DNA of 64,000 nt from UBA1757 sp045627385 (GCA_045627385.1 JAZQNO010000025.1:98577-162576), one strand, 5' to 3'; counted from the stretch's first letter, positions 25,106 through 33,472 are shown. Notes: a model not told the origin generated them from the letters alone. Translations and numbers: made by a program.

Positions 25106-26512
25106 TTAAGACTCGGACTGCTCGGAACGGTTCTGTTGCTGGGGATGGCTCTGCTGCTGGGGACGTTCTTTCCGTTCCGGACGGTTCTGCTGCGGCTGCT
25201 GTTGCTGCTGCGGACGGTTCGGCCGTTGCGGGCGGTCTTTCTGGTTGGGCCGGTTCTGCCCCTGCTGGTTTTGCTGCCTCTGCTGATTTTGCTGTCCCTG
25301 CTGGTTGGGGCGCTCATTGCGGGGTTTGCGGTCGTTCCGGTCGTTGCGAGGGTTGCGGTCTCCCTGAGGCTGATTGCCCTGTTGCTGACCCTGTCGTCCC
25401 TGCTGTTCGCGAGGACGGTCGCGCCTGTCGCCGTGATGCTTGTTTCGACGGTTCTTCTGACGGTCGAAACGCGTATAGTCATCGCCCAGAATGTCACCGA
25501 AAGCGCTCTGCTCCTTGACGGTGACCGTACCGGTGAGCAAATCGGGCTTTTCGCCCCGCTGATTCATCTTGATGATCTGCCAGACCCGCTCCAAAGAAAT
25601 GCTTTGCAGGTTGGCCATCGTATCCTTCGAGGTCGAATAGGTGATCGTTTTCTTGAAGAGATCGTTCTTGACCGGGAACCAGGTGCCCTCCATCGTCTCC
25701 AGGCAGATGTCTTTCGACGGGAAATTCTTTTGGGCCTCCACATACATGTCGGTCTCGAAGTTCATGCAGCACTTCAGCTTGGCGCATTGGCCGGCCAGTT
25801 TCTGAGGATTCAGGCTGAGGTCCTGATATCGGGCGGCCGAAGTGGAAACCGATACGAAATTGGTCATCCAGGAGGAGCAGCACATCTCCCGTCCGCAAGG
25901 ACCGATGCCGCCGATGCGGCCGGCTTCCTGCCGGGCGCCGATCTGCTTCATTTCTATGCGGATGTGGAAAACATCGGCCAGCACCTTGATGAGCTCGCGG
26001 AAATCCACGCGCCCGTCGGCGATATAGTAGAAAATGGCCTTGTTGCCATCGCCCTGATATTCGACGTCACCAATCTTCATATCCAGACCCAGATCCTTGG
26101 CAATCTGGCGACTGCGTATCATCGTCTCATGCTCCTTGGCCTTGGATTCCTCATATTTTTCCAAATCGACCGGACGCGCTTTCCGGTAGACGCGTTTCAC
26201 TTCCTGACCGAAACGGTAGCGCGTCTTCTTCATCTGCTTCAGCACCAGTTGCCCCGTCAGAGTGACCATGCCGATATCGTGGCCGGGAGAGGCTTCCACA
26301 GCCACCATGTCGCCCTTCTGCAACTGCAGTTTGTTGCTGTTCAGATAGTAGCCCTTCCGCGTGTTCTTGAACTGAACCTCCACGAAATCGGTGGCGCTTT
26401 GGGCCTCCGGCAGGTCACAGAGCCAGTCGAAGGTGTTGAGTTTCTTGATGGTCAGACCGCTGCTTCCCTTGATGTTCATCAGAAAGCCGGTCGGGTTGAG
26501 CTTATATTTCAT
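25106..26512 (-). CDS. ricT: PSP1/RicT-family protein with a long Gln/Arg/Asn/Pro-rich tail
   Basis: A 468-residue homologue of B. subtilis YaaT/RicT, an iron-sulfur protein linked to RNA processing and development. The PSP1 core (about residues 35-290) has GDMVAVEASPGHDIG, YYIADGRVDFRELIK, and the cysteine-rich motifs GPCGREMCCSSW and CAKLKCCMNFE likely to hold the cluster. From about residue 345 to the end the sequence is low complexity, dominated by Q, N, R and P with stretches such as QQGQQNQQRQQNQQ. This basic tail is probably disordered and may bind RNA or anionic surfaces. The gene lies between holB and gldH, an order I recall from other Bacteroidetes. Confidence 0.9.
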   Translation of the reverse strand: MKYKLNPTGFLMNIKGSSGLTIKKLNTFDWLCDLPEAQSATDFVEVQFKNTRKGYYLNSNKLQLQKGDMVAVEASPGHDIGMVTLTGQLVLKQMKKTRYRFGQEVKRVYRKARPVDLEKYEESKAKEHETMIRSRQIAKDLGLDMKIGDVEYQGDGNKAIFYYIADGRVDFRELIKVLADVFHIRIEMKQIGARQEAGRIGGIGPCGREMCCSSWMTNFVSVSTSAARYQDLSLNPQKLAGQCAKLKCCMNFETDMYVEAQKNFPSKDICLETMEGTWFPVKNDLFKKTITYSTSKDTMANLQSISLERVWQIIKMNQRGEKPDLLTGTVTVKEQSAFGDILGDDYTRFDRQKNRRNKHHGDRRDRPREQQGRQGQQQGNQPQGDRNPRNDRNDRKPRNERPNQQGQQNQQRQQNQQGQNRPNQKDRPQRPNRPQQQQQPQQNRPERKERPQQQSHPQQQNRSEQSES

Positions 26513-26553
26513 TGGAATGAGTCCTTAGGAGAGAATTTGAATGGCAAAGGTAA

Positions 26554-27717
26554 TTATTTTTTGAATAGCAGAATGGCTTTCAGAGCCAAATCGAAGAACA
26601 CCATTCTGGCGTTGACATTCTGCTCGATATGCTGTTCGGCCAGTTGGAATTCGTCCAAAAAAGCCTCGACGTTGTTCTGGTTGATGAACGGGAAGAATCG
26701 CGAGGAAAACGCCAGCTCTTCCTGCGTCAGATAGTTGAGTTGCGGCTGACGGGCGTTCATGATGAAATTTTCGCGGATGAGCCGCTGGCTGTAGCCGAAG
26801 AACAGTTTCTGCCGTTCGCGGCCGATTTTGGCCATCTCTTCCGACCAGGCCTTCAAGTCAATCAGACTGTTCTGCTTTTCAACTCTCCGGTTGGGGCCGA
26901 AATTGGCGATGGTGTAGGCGCCTCTCATGCAGCGCACGAACTGGTCGAGGAAAAACCGCTTGTCTTCGTTCGATTCGACGTCCTGAACGGCTTTCAGCCA
27001 ATTGCCTTCTGACAGACGCGCAAAGGACGCCGCCTCGCTTGGCGACAACTGAGGATAGCGCCTGCGAAGCTCCACCTGAAGCGAAACTTCGTCGATACCT
27101 CTGATTTTCAAGCGCTGGGTGCGCGAGAGTATGGTGCCGATAATCTGCAGGCTGTTTTCGCTGACCAGAAAGAAGAAAGTGTTCTCCGGCGGCTCCTCCA
27201 CAATCTTCAGCAACCGGTTGGCCGCCGTCGGATTCATCTTTTCGGGCAGCCAGACAATCATCACTTTATAGGGCGATTCGTAGCTTTTCAGCCCCAACTG
27301 ACGGATGATCTCGTTGCCCTCCTCGGCATAAATTGTCCCTTGGGCATTGGCATTGTCCACCTTGCCCATCCAGTCGTTGAAACTGAAGTAGGGATCGGCC
27401 GACAGCATCTGGCGCCAAAGAGGAAGAAAATCGCTGCAGAGCGACTTCTTGCCCGATTTGCGGTAAATGGGATAGGCGAAATGGACGTCGGGGTGGGAGA
27501 AACGGTTGAACTGCTGGCAGGCCGGACACTGGCCGCAGGCATCGCCGTCGTGCCTGTCCGTGCACATCAGGTAGCGTGCAGCCGCCATGGCCAGCGGCAG
27601 TTCGCCTGCGCCGCCCTGTCCGTCAAACAGCAGTGCGTGAGGTAACTGCCCCGCGTCGATCATTTGGCGCAGGTGGCTCTTGACCTCTTCTTGTCCTATG
27701 ATGTCCCTGAAATACAT
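26554..27717 (-). CDS. holB: DNA polymerase III clamp-loader subunit delta'
   Basis: Clamp-loader stator subunit of the AAA+ family. The 387-residue protein starts MYFRDIIGQEEVKSHLRQMI. The P-loop position reads GQGGAGELPLA and lacks the Lys-Thr of a functional Walker A, as expected for a delta' that does not hydrolyse ATP. A zinc module follows with four cysteines in CTDRHDGDACGQCPAC. Sensor-like residues are in LSRTQRLKIRG. It is one nucleotide from the M23 gene upstream, so the two are cotranscribed. Confidence 0.93.
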   Translation of the reverse strand: MYFRDIIGQEEVKSHLRQMIDAGQLPHALLFDGQGGAGELPLAMAAARYLMCTDRHDGDACGQCPACQQFNRFSHPDVHFAYPIYRKSGKKSLCSDFLPLWRQMLSADPYFSFNDWMGKVDNANAQGTIYAEEGNEIIRQLGLKSYESPYKVMIVWLPEKMNPTAANRLLKIVEEPPENTFFFLVSENSLQIIGTILSRTQRLKIRGIDEVSLQVELRRRYPQLSPSEAASFARLSEGNWLKAVQDVESNEDKRFFLDQFVRCMRGAYTIANFGPNRRVEKQNSLIDLKAWSEEMAKIGRERQKLFFGYSQRLIRENFIMNARQPQLNYLTQEELAFSSRFFPFINQNNVEAFLDEFQLAEQHIEQNVNARMVFFDLALKAILLFKK

Positions 27718-27718
27718 A

Positions 27719-28969
27719 TCAGTTCTGAATGGGGGTTTCCAGCAGCTTTAGGGTCTGCTCTCTGACCAGATTGAAACTGTCTCTATAGGCTTCCTTCAGC
27801 GGTACGGCGGCAGGCGATTCCATCGTGAGCGGATCGATGGGCTGCCCGTTCTTGTAGACGCGGAAATCCAGGTGCGGACCGGTGGAAAGGCCGGTCGAAC
27901 CCACATAGCCGATCACTTCGCCCTGCGACACCTGCTTGCCGACGGCCAGCCCCTTGGCAAAGCCGTTCAAATGCATATAGGTGGTGGTATAGGTGCCGTT
28001 GTGCTTGATGGTCACATAGTTGCCGCCTCCGTTCTTCTGGTAGTCCTTCTTGATGACGGTGCCGCTGCCGATGCTCATCACAGGGGTCCCTGTGGGAGCC
28101 GCATAGTCGACCCCGTAATGGGGACGCCTGATGCGCAGCACCGGATGCATGCGGCCCGAACTGAAGCGGGAACTGATGCGGCTGTAGTGCAGCGGCGCCT
28201 TCAGGAAGGCCCGGCGCAGATTGACGCCGTTTTCGTCGAAATATTCGCGGTAACCGTCCTGGACGAAAGGAATGGCATAATAGTTTTTCCCGTTGTGCCG
28301 GAACAGGGCCGCGTGGATTTCGCCCAGCCCCACGATGACGCTGTCATCCACCAGATATTCGTCGTAAACGACCTGGAAGCTGTCGCCCTTCTGGATGGCG
28401 AAAAAGTCGATCTGCCAGGCATAGATGTCGGAAAGCGCCCCGGTGAGGCCGATGTTGTCGCCGTTGTCATGCAACGTGGCCCACAAAGAGGATTCGATGG
28501 TGCCGTGCGCTTCGGAACGGACCGTATCCACTTCTTTCTGAGCTCGATACACCTGCAGACTGTCGCCCAGGTCGAAGATGACGAAATCGGTCAGACTCTC
28601 ACTGTAGAGAAAATAGCGCAACTGGGGGAGACTGTCTTGGGTAAGCAAGGCATAGTACGGACGGTTCACCTTGATGCGACGCACGTCGAACACTGGTTTG
28701 GCGATGCGCGCCAGATTGTTGGAAGTGAGCGTCGGCACACCGTAGCGGCCCAGGACCACCGACAGGCTCCATCCTTCCCGGATGCGGCCTTCGTCCATCT
28801 GAAGCGTGTCGGTGCGGATGCCCAGAAAATATTCTTCCTGAATCTCTTCTGCCGGTTCTTCCGCCGTCTGGCCGTCCTGCGCGTGGCGCAGCCAAGGCAG
28901 CAGCAGGGCAAGTCCCGCCGCCAGCAGCAGACAAACGGCTGGTACATATACTTTTGCAGGTATTTTCAT
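27719..28969 (-). CDS. M23/LytM-family endopeptidase homologue, membrane-anchored
   Basis: A cell-wall peptidase homologue of 416 residues, anchored by one N-terminal membrane segment (about 6-25). The ATG at 28969 is used because a consensus promoter lies just upstream; the open frame continues but has no family similarity. An OapA/LysM-like N-terminal region is followed by a C-terminal LytM domain (about 285-385) with RPHYGVDYAAPTGTPV (HxxxD metal ligands) and TTYMHLNG. The final motif, normally HLHF, reads GPHLDFRV, so the second His, a zinc ligand in LytM, is Asp. It may be weakly active, use Asp as ligand, or act as a regulator. It overlies holB with a 1-nt gap. Confidence 0.88.
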   Translation of the reverse strand: MKIPAKVYVPAVCLLLAAGLALLLPWLRHAQDGQTAEEPAEEIQEEYFLGIRTDTLQMDEGRIREGWSLSVVLGRYGVPTLTSNNLARIAKPVFDVRRIKVNRPYYALLTQDSLPQLRYFLYSESLTDFVIFDLGDSLQVYRAQKEVDTVRSEAHGTIESSLWATLHDNGDNIGLTGALSDIYAWQIDFFAIQKGDSFQVVYDEYLVDDSVIVGLGEIHAALFRHNGKNYYAIPFVQDGYREYFDENGVNLRRAFLKAPLHYSRISSRFSSGRMHPVLRIRRPHYGVDYAAPTGTPVMSIGSGTVIKKDYQKNGGGNYVTIKHNGTYTTTYMHLNGFAKGLAVGKQVSQGEVIGYVGSTGLSTGPHLDFRVYKNGQPIDPLTMESPAAVPLKEAYRDSFNLVREQTLKLLETPIQN

Positions 28970-28987
28970 CTGATTTTTCTTTGTTAG

Positions 28988-28995
28988 CAAAAGTA
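28988..28995 (-). promoter_or_regulatory. -7 element for the M23-holB-ricT-gldH operon
   Basis: The minus strand reads TACTTTTG, matching TAnnTTTG, 18 nt before the M23 start codon. It is divergent from, and only 10 nt away from, a plus-strand -7 element at 29006. Confidence 0.55.
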
Positions 28996-29005
28996 GTAAA
29001 ATTAT

Positions 29006-29013
29006 TATCTTTG
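29006..29013 (+). promoter_or_regulatory. -7 element for the small lipoprotein ORF
   Basis: TATCTTTG followed by GCA is a perfect TAnnTTTG match, 23 nt before the ATG of the 29-residue ORF. This promoter would otherwise have no gene for 280 nt, which supports the small ORF. Confidence 0.55.
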
Positions 29014-29036
29014 CACAAGAATCAAGTTGAACTGAA

Positions 29037-29126
29037 ATGAGAAAGAAACAAATTGTGCGTCTGCTCTGGCTCCTGGCCGTCGCTCTTGTCGCCGTCGCCT
29101 GCGCCACTCCCTGCAATTGCGGTTGA
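29037..29126 (+). CDS. 29-residue lipoprotein-like peptide
   Basis: A short ORF (ATG 29037, TGA 29124-29126) encoding a basic N-terminus (MRKKQ), a hydrophobic stretch LLWLLAVALVAVA, then a Cys that completes a lipobox-like VAVAC, and a tail of only eight residues after it with two more cysteines (ATPCNCG). It could be an entericidin-like miniature lipoprotein, or a signal-peptide-only product. A consensus promoter lies at the expected distance upstream. No homologue is recognised. The chance of a spurious ORF remains real because of its size. Confidence 0.5.
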   Translation: MRKKQIVRLLWLLAVALVAVACATPCNCG

Positions 29127-29213
29127 GAACTTCCTAAATGCATAATAATCAGATAGATTTTGCGTTTATGCAAAAAATGCGTTTGGGAGGGTGCTTTTTT
29201 TATAAAAAAGAAG

Positions 29214-29221
29214 TACTTTTG
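29214..29221 (+). promoter_or_regulatory. gap promoter -7 element
   Basis: TACTTTTG matches TAnnTTTG and lies 73 nt before the gap ATG, so the mRNA would have a leader of about 65 nt. A TTTG at 29182 is 28 nt upstream, further than usual. The 29127-29213 interval holds no other ORF. Confidence 0.55.
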
Positions 29222-29294
29222 CCGCGTGAAAAAAAGAAAGTCATTAACCACTGGCCGGAGTTTTTGCGAAGGCCTATAAAAATTCAACAAACAA

Positions 29295-30293
29295 ATGATT
29301 AAACTTGGTATTAACGGTTTCGGTCGTATCGGCCGTATGGTATTCCGTGCAGCTGTCGAGAACTTCTCGCAGGACATCGTAGTAGTAGGTATCAATGACC
29401 TGCTTGATCCCGATTATCTGGCTTACATGCTGAAGTATGATTCAGTTCACGGCCAGTTCAACCACGACATCAAAGTCGAAGGCAATTACATGATCGTTGA
29501 CGGCAACAAGATTCAGGTCTTCGCCGAAAAGGATCCCGCCAACATCACTTGGGGTGCCCTGGGTGTGGACGTCGTCGTCGAATCAACCGGTTTCTTCCTC
29601 ACTGCCGAACTCGCCGAAGCCCATATCAAAGCCGGTGCCAAGAAGGTCATCATGTCCGCTCCTTCCAAAGACGCCACTCCTATGTTCGTCTATGGCGTAA
29701 ACGACAAGACCTACGCCGGCCAGACCATCATCAGCAACGCCAGCTGCACCACCAACTGCCTGGCTCCCATCAGCAAGGTCCTCAACGACAAGTTCGGTAT
29801 CGTCCGCGGTCTCATGACCACCGTTCACGCTGCCACTGCCACCCAGAAGACCGTTGACGGTCCTTCGAAGAAGGATTGGCGCGGCGGCCGCGGTATCCTC
29901 GAGAACATCATCCCGAGCTCCACGGGTGCTGCCAAGGCTGTCGGTAAAGTCCTGCCCGTTCTGAACGGCAAGCTCACCGGTATGTCTCTCCGCGTTCCGA
30001 CTTCCGACGTTTCGTTCGTCGACCTGACCGCCGAACTGGCCACTCCTTGCACCTACGACGAAATCTGCGCCGCCATGAAGGAGGCTTCTGAAGGCGAACT
30101 CAAGGGTGTTCTGGGCTACACCGACGAAGCCGTCGTTTCCACCGACTTCCGCAACGATTCCCGCACTTCCATCTTCGATGTCAAGGCCGGTATCCAACTC
30201 GATCCCACCTTCGTCAAGGTTTGCGCCTGGTACGACAACGAATGGGGTTACAGCAACAAGGTTTGCGAAATGGCCCGCGTCATCAGCAAATAA
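29295..30293 (+). CDS. gap: Glyceraldehyde-3-phosphate dehydrogenase
   Basis: Glycolytic NAD-dependent GAPDH of 332 residues. The N-terminal dinucleotide motif is INGFGRIGRMVFRA, and the catalytic Cys is in SNASCTTNCLAPISK (near residue 150). The C-terminal domain ends with WYDNEWGYSNKV. Codon use is strongly biased (mostly Gly GGT, Lys AAG, many Ser TCC), as expected for an abundant protein. It is monocistronic, with its own promoter and a strong terminator. Confidence 0.99.
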   Translation: MIKLGINGFGRIGRMVFRAAVENFSQDIVVVGINDLLDPDYLAYMLKYDSVHGQFNHDIKVEGNYMIVDGNKIQVFAEKDPANITWGALGVDVVVESTGFFLTAELAEAHIKAGAKKVIMSAPSKDATPMFVYGVNDKTYAGQTIISNASCTTNCLAPISKVLNDKFGIVRGLMTTVHAATATQKTVDGPSKKDWRGGRGILENIIPSSTGAAKAVGKVLPVLNGKLTGMSLRVPTSDVSFVDLTAELATPCTYDEICAAMKEASEGELKGVLGYTDEAVVSTDFRNDSRTSIFDVKAGIQLDPTFVKVCAWYDNEWGYSNKVCEMARVISK

Positions 30294-30318
30294 GTCAATC
30301 CCTTCTGACAGCATAGAA

Positions 30319-30359
30319 AAAAGGATGGTCCCCCTTTGGGAGGCCATCCTTTTGTTTTA
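30319..30359. terminator. Bidirectional terminator between gap and GH43
   Basis: AAGGATGG (30321-30328) pairs with CCATCCTT (30344-30351) and the stem extends inward through further G-C pairs. A T-rich tract follows (TTTTGTTTT) and an A-run precedes it, so it can end both the gap transcript and the convergent GH43 transcript. Confidence 0.85.
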
Positions 30360-30388
30360 TCCGTTCATCCCGGAAACCGGCGATCGTC

Positions 30389-31867
30389 TTACTCCAGTAT
30401 CCGGTATTGGAAATTCCTGAAGGTGGCGTAGCCGTCTCCGCTCACGAAGATGGCAGGCAGCACGCTCTGGAACTGGTACAGCGTGTTGTGGGTGTATCCG
30501 GACACGTCCATTCCCCAGGTTTCGCGCTGCCAGTTGACGCCGTCGAGGCTGTAGTAGCCGGTGGTGATGTGGCGGTCGTTGCGCAGCCTGAGCCAGAGGT
30601 GTTCGGCTCCGCTTCGTCCGCAGCGCGAAGCCGTTCCCTTGCGGTAACGGTAACGGCTGAAACGGTCGAATCCGGTGCCCTGGAAGAAAGTGCTGTCATA
30701 GTAGCACAGCAGACCGGCCCGCACATTGCCGTGGAGCTCGATTTCGGCTTCGAATTCGTAGGCCTTCTCTCCCTGGACGAAGAGCAGGGGATAAGAATCG
30801 GAAGCGTCGTGTCCGCGGCCCTGCATCGTTAGCGCACCGTCTTGGAACTCAAGACGTTCCGGTTCGAAACGACGGTAGAATTTCCATTCCAATCCCACTC
30901 TGAACTGCGACAGCAGCGCATTGTCCACCAAGTGGTGACCAAGTTCGTACCGACGGCTGGAAACGGGCTCGAACCATCCGTCCTTGTTGAGCCTTACCTC
31001 TTCAATCAATGTCTGCCGGCCCAGGTCGGTGTAGCTGTTTTCGTAGGAATGATAGATGCAGTACCATTTGCCGTCAGGACCGTCAATGAGTGAGCCATGC
31101 CCCTTCGACCACCAGCGGTCGGAATCGTAATACGTGTGGATCAGTGGATTGATGGGAGAGTTTTCCCAAGGTCCGTCCAGACTTTTCGAACGCGCCACCA
31201 CCACCATGTGGCTGGTCGGCGGTCCTGCGGTACCGCCTTCGGCATTCAGATAATAGTAGTATTCGCCGATTTTGCGCAGCTTGGGACCTTCCAGACACAT
31301 GCCTTCGGTAATCCAGTCTTCGGGGATGGGCCATCCGTCATAGATGTGCTCCATCGTGCCGGGGACGACAGACAGGCCGTCGGGCGCCAGCTTCACGCGG
31401 TTGCCGCCGCTCATGTACAGCCAGCGGGTCCCGTCTTCACCCACCACATGACAGGGGTCGATGTTGCCGACGTGGAGGTCGATGGGGTCGCTCCACGGAC
31501 CGTAGGGCGAGTCGGCCCAGACCACGCAGTTGGTGCGTCCGCGGGTGGCCACTGTGAAATAGATGTAGTACTTGTCACCGTAGCGGCAGATGTCGGGCGC
31601 CCAGATGCTGCCCAGATAGGTTTTCAAACCGTAACTGATCGGTTCCCAGTTCTTGAGGTCCGTCGAATGCCAGACGGTCAGGCCGGGCTGGTAGTCGAAG
31701 GCCGAATGGGTCATGTAGTAGTCGTCCCCGTCGCGCATGACGGTAGGGTCGGGGTAGTCGCCGCCCAGCAGCGCTTCCTGACGCTCATTCCCCCGCGGAG
31801 GATTTTGCGGGGTGGAACAGGCACACAGCAGACAGCAGGCGCCCAAAAGAAAATGGAAATGTCTCAT
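30389..31867 (-). CDS. Glycoside hydrolase family 43 lipoprotein
   Basis: A surface or periplasmic lipoprotein of 492 residues. The start at 31867 gives a signal peptide ending in the lipobox LLCACS. The five-bladed propeller GH43 domain (about 35-325) shows the general base in GGDYPDPTVMRDGDDYYM, the pKa-modulating Asp in NIDPCHVVGEDG, and the general-acid Glu in CLEGPKL. The C-terminal 170 residues look like the beta-sandwich found in beta-xylosidase-type members (LWLRLRNDRHITTGYYS, ETWGMDVSGYT). Family 43 acts on arabinans and xylans; the exact substrate is not readable. With the pectin esterase and PL9 in this window it fits degradation of plant cell walls. Confidence 0.93.
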   Translation of the reverse strand: MRHFHFLLGACCLLCACSTPQNPPRGNERQEALLGGDYPDPTVMRDGDDYYMTHSAFDYQPGLTVWHSTDLKNWEPISYGLKTYLGSIWAPDICRYGDKYYIYFTVATRGRTNCVVWADSPYGPWSDPIDLHVGNIDPCHVVGEDGTRWLYMSGGNRVKLAPDGLSVVPGTMEHIYDGWPIPEDWITEGMCLEGPKLRKIGEYYYYLNAEGGTAGPPTSHMVVVARSKSLDGPWENSPINPLIHTYYDSDRWWSKGHGSLIDGPDGKWYCIYHSYENSYTDLGRQTLIEEVRLNKDGWFEPVSSRRYELGHHLVDNALLSQFRVGLEWKFYRRFEPERLEFQDGALTMQGRGHDASDSYPLLFVQGEKAYEFEAEIELHGNVRAGLLCYYDSTFFQGTGFDRFSRYRYRKGTASRCGRSGAEHLWLRLRNDRHITTGYYSLDGVNWQRETWGMDVSGYTHNTLYQFQSVLPAIFVSGDGYATFRNFQYRILE

Positions 31868-31960
31868 AAGTGAAGGATATTCAGACAAGGACAAAATTAA
31901 TAAGTATGGCGGAAAAACAAATCTCGGGTGCCGATAAATAGTTTTGTCGAGGGAATTGAG

Positions 31961-31968
31961 TATTTTTG
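31961..31968 (+). promoter_or_regulatory. miaA promoter -7 element
   Basis: TATTTTTG matches TAnnTTTG but ends only 4 nt before the first ATG of miaA (31973) and 7 nt before the second (31976). If used, the mRNA would be leaderless or nearly so. A TTTG at 31943 is 14 nt away, closer than normal. Confidence 0.4.
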
Positions 31969-31972
31969 TTGC

Positions 31973-32965
31973 ATGATGATTCCGAACATTCCGACCGACT
32001 GCAATCTGCTTGTCGTGCTGGGGCCGACTGCCTGCGGCAAGACCCGCTATGCCGTCGCGTTGTCGAAGGCCCTCGATGAGGCTTGGCGGGCCGGCGAGTT
32101 GCCCGTCCCGTCAGGCGTTTCCGACCCTTCGGCCTGGAAAGCCGAAGAAATGCCGGTGGAAATCATCAGCGCCGATTCCCGTCAGGTCTATAAAGGCATG
32201 GATATCGGCACCGGAAAAGACCTCTCGGAGTATTTCCTGCCCGAAGGGCGCCAGGTGCCCTGTCATCTGGTGGACATCTGCCAGGCCGGCACCAAATACA
32301 ATGTCTACGAATACCAGCGTGACTTTGTGCGCGTTTTCCGGGAAATCCGTTCCAGAGGCCATTTCCCCATCCTGTGCGGCGGCACCGGCCTCTATATCGA
32401 AGCCGTTCTCAAAGCCTATCCCCTGGTGAGCGTGCCCGAGAACCCCGAATTGCGCCAATCCCTGCAGGACAAGACATTGCCCGAGCTGGAAGCCATCTTG
32501 GCGGATTACAAGCACCGCCATCAGGATGAATTGCATAACCATACAGATACCGACACGCTCAAGCGCGCCCTTCGCGCCATCGAAATAGAAGCGTATTACG
32601 AAGACCATGCCGGTGAACTTCAGCTCGCCGTCGACACCTATCCCGATCTGCATCCCTGCATTCTCGGCCTGGAGGTCGAGCGTGAGCTTCGCCGCGAGCG
32701 CATCAGCCGCCGCCTGCGCGCCCGTCTCGATGAAGGGATGGTCGACGAAGTGCGTGCCCTGCTCGAAGGGGGCATCCCGGCCGAAGACCTTATTTATTAC
32801 GGCCTCGAATACAAATATCTGACGCTCTATCTGACCCATGCCCTCACCTATGAAGAAATGGTGAGTCAGTTGGAAACCGCCATCCACCAGTTCGCCAAAC
32901 GGCAGATGACCTGGTTCCGAGGCATGGAGCGCCGTGGCACGGTCATACATTGGCTGAAACCTTGA
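31973..32965 (+). CDS. miaA: tRNA dimethylallyltransferase
   Basis: MiaA adds dimethylallyl to A37 of tRNAs reading UNN codons. The 330-residue protein begins MMIPNIP; upstream codons overlap the promoter. It has the P-loop GPTACGKT (17-24), then EIISADSRQVYKGMDIGTGK and PILCGGTGLYIEAVL, and the C-terminal FAKRQMTWFRGMER. Between the P-loop helix and EIISADSRQ there are about 37 residues where E. coli MiaA has about 14. The extra AWRAGELPVPSGVSDPSAW-like loop is unusual and of unknown role. It is followed by rlmH after 8 nt, another RNA-modification gene. Confidence 0.95.
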   Translation: MMIPNIPTDCNLLVVLGPTACGKTRYAVALSKALDEAWRAGELPVPSGVSDPSAWKAEEMPVEIISADSRQVYKGMDIGTGKDLSEYFLPEGRQVPCHLVDICQAGTKYNVYEYQRDFVRVFREIRSRGHFPILCGGTGLYIEAVLKAYPLVSVPENPELRQSLQDKTLPELEAILADYKHRHQDELHNHTDTDTLKRALRAIEIEAYYEDHAGELQLAVDTYPDLHPCILGLEVERELRRERISRRLRARLDEGMVDEVRALLEGGIPAEDLIYYGLEYKYLTLYLTHALTYEEMVSQLETAIHQFAKRQMTWFRGMERRGTVIHWLKP

Positions 32966-32973
32966 GAATTCCT

Positions 32974-33447
32974 ATGAAAGTGATACTCCTTCAGGTGGGA
33001 AAGACCACCGACGACTACGCCCTCAAAGCCATTCAGACCTATGCGGAACGGCTGAAGCATTACGTCAGTTTCCAAATCGAGACCCTTCCCGACCTGAAGG
33101 CGACCAAAAACCTTAGCGAAGCGCAGATCAAGGCCCGCGAAGCCGAGGCCATCCTGCCCTGGGTGAAACCCGACAGCCAGGTGGTGCTGCTCGACGAGCG
33201 CGGTCTGGAGCAGACTTCCGAGCAGTTCGCTTCGTGGATGCAGAAGAAAATGTCGTCGGGCTGCCGCCAACTGGTCTTTGTCATCGGTGGCCCTTACGGA
33301 TTCGACAAAAGCGTTTACGATGCAGTAAACGAGCGTATTTCTCTCTCGAAAATGACCTTTTCGCATCAGATGGTCCGCGTATTCTTCGTGGAACAGCTCT
33401 ACCGGGCCATGACCATACTCAACCACGAGCCCTACCATCATTCCTGA
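32974..33447 (+). CDS. rlmH: 23S rRNA (pseudouridine1915-N3)-methyltransferase
   Basis: SPOUT-family methyltransferase that modifies pseudouridine 1915 in helix 69 on assembled ribosomes. The ATG at 32974 gives MKVILLQVGKTTDDY and 157 residues, the family length. SAM-binding knot motifs VLLDERG and FVIGGPYGFDKSVY are present, and the C-terminus RVFFVEQLYRAMTILNHEPYHHS is diagnostic in pattern. It lies 8 nt after miaA, probably cotranscribed. Confidence 0.97.
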   Translation: MKVILLQVGKTTDDYALKAIQTYAERLKHYVSFQIETLPDLKATKNLSEAQIKAREAEAILPWVKPDSQVVLLDERGLEQTSEQFASWMQKKMSSGCRQLVFVIGGPYGFDKSVYDAVNERISLSKMTFSHQMVRVFFVEQLYRAMTILNHEPYHHS

Positions 33448-33472
33448 GAAAAAAATATATCGAGGAATACTT

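Noticed and set aside
25119..25450. CTG/CAG-rich stretch as a tandem-repeat or CRISPR array
   Set aside because: There are no constant repeats with unique spacers; it is explained as coding DNA for the low-complexity RicT tail. No CRISPR array was seen anywhere in the window.
25096..25497. N-terminal extension of gldH into ricT
   Set aside because: It is a shadow of the repetitive ricT tail (Thr/Ser/Arg-rich); the lipoprotein signal peptide starts at 25095.
28970..29395. N-terminal extension of the M23 gene
   Set aside because: It would run through two promoters, the small ORF and the gap start. The membrane anchor starts at 28969.
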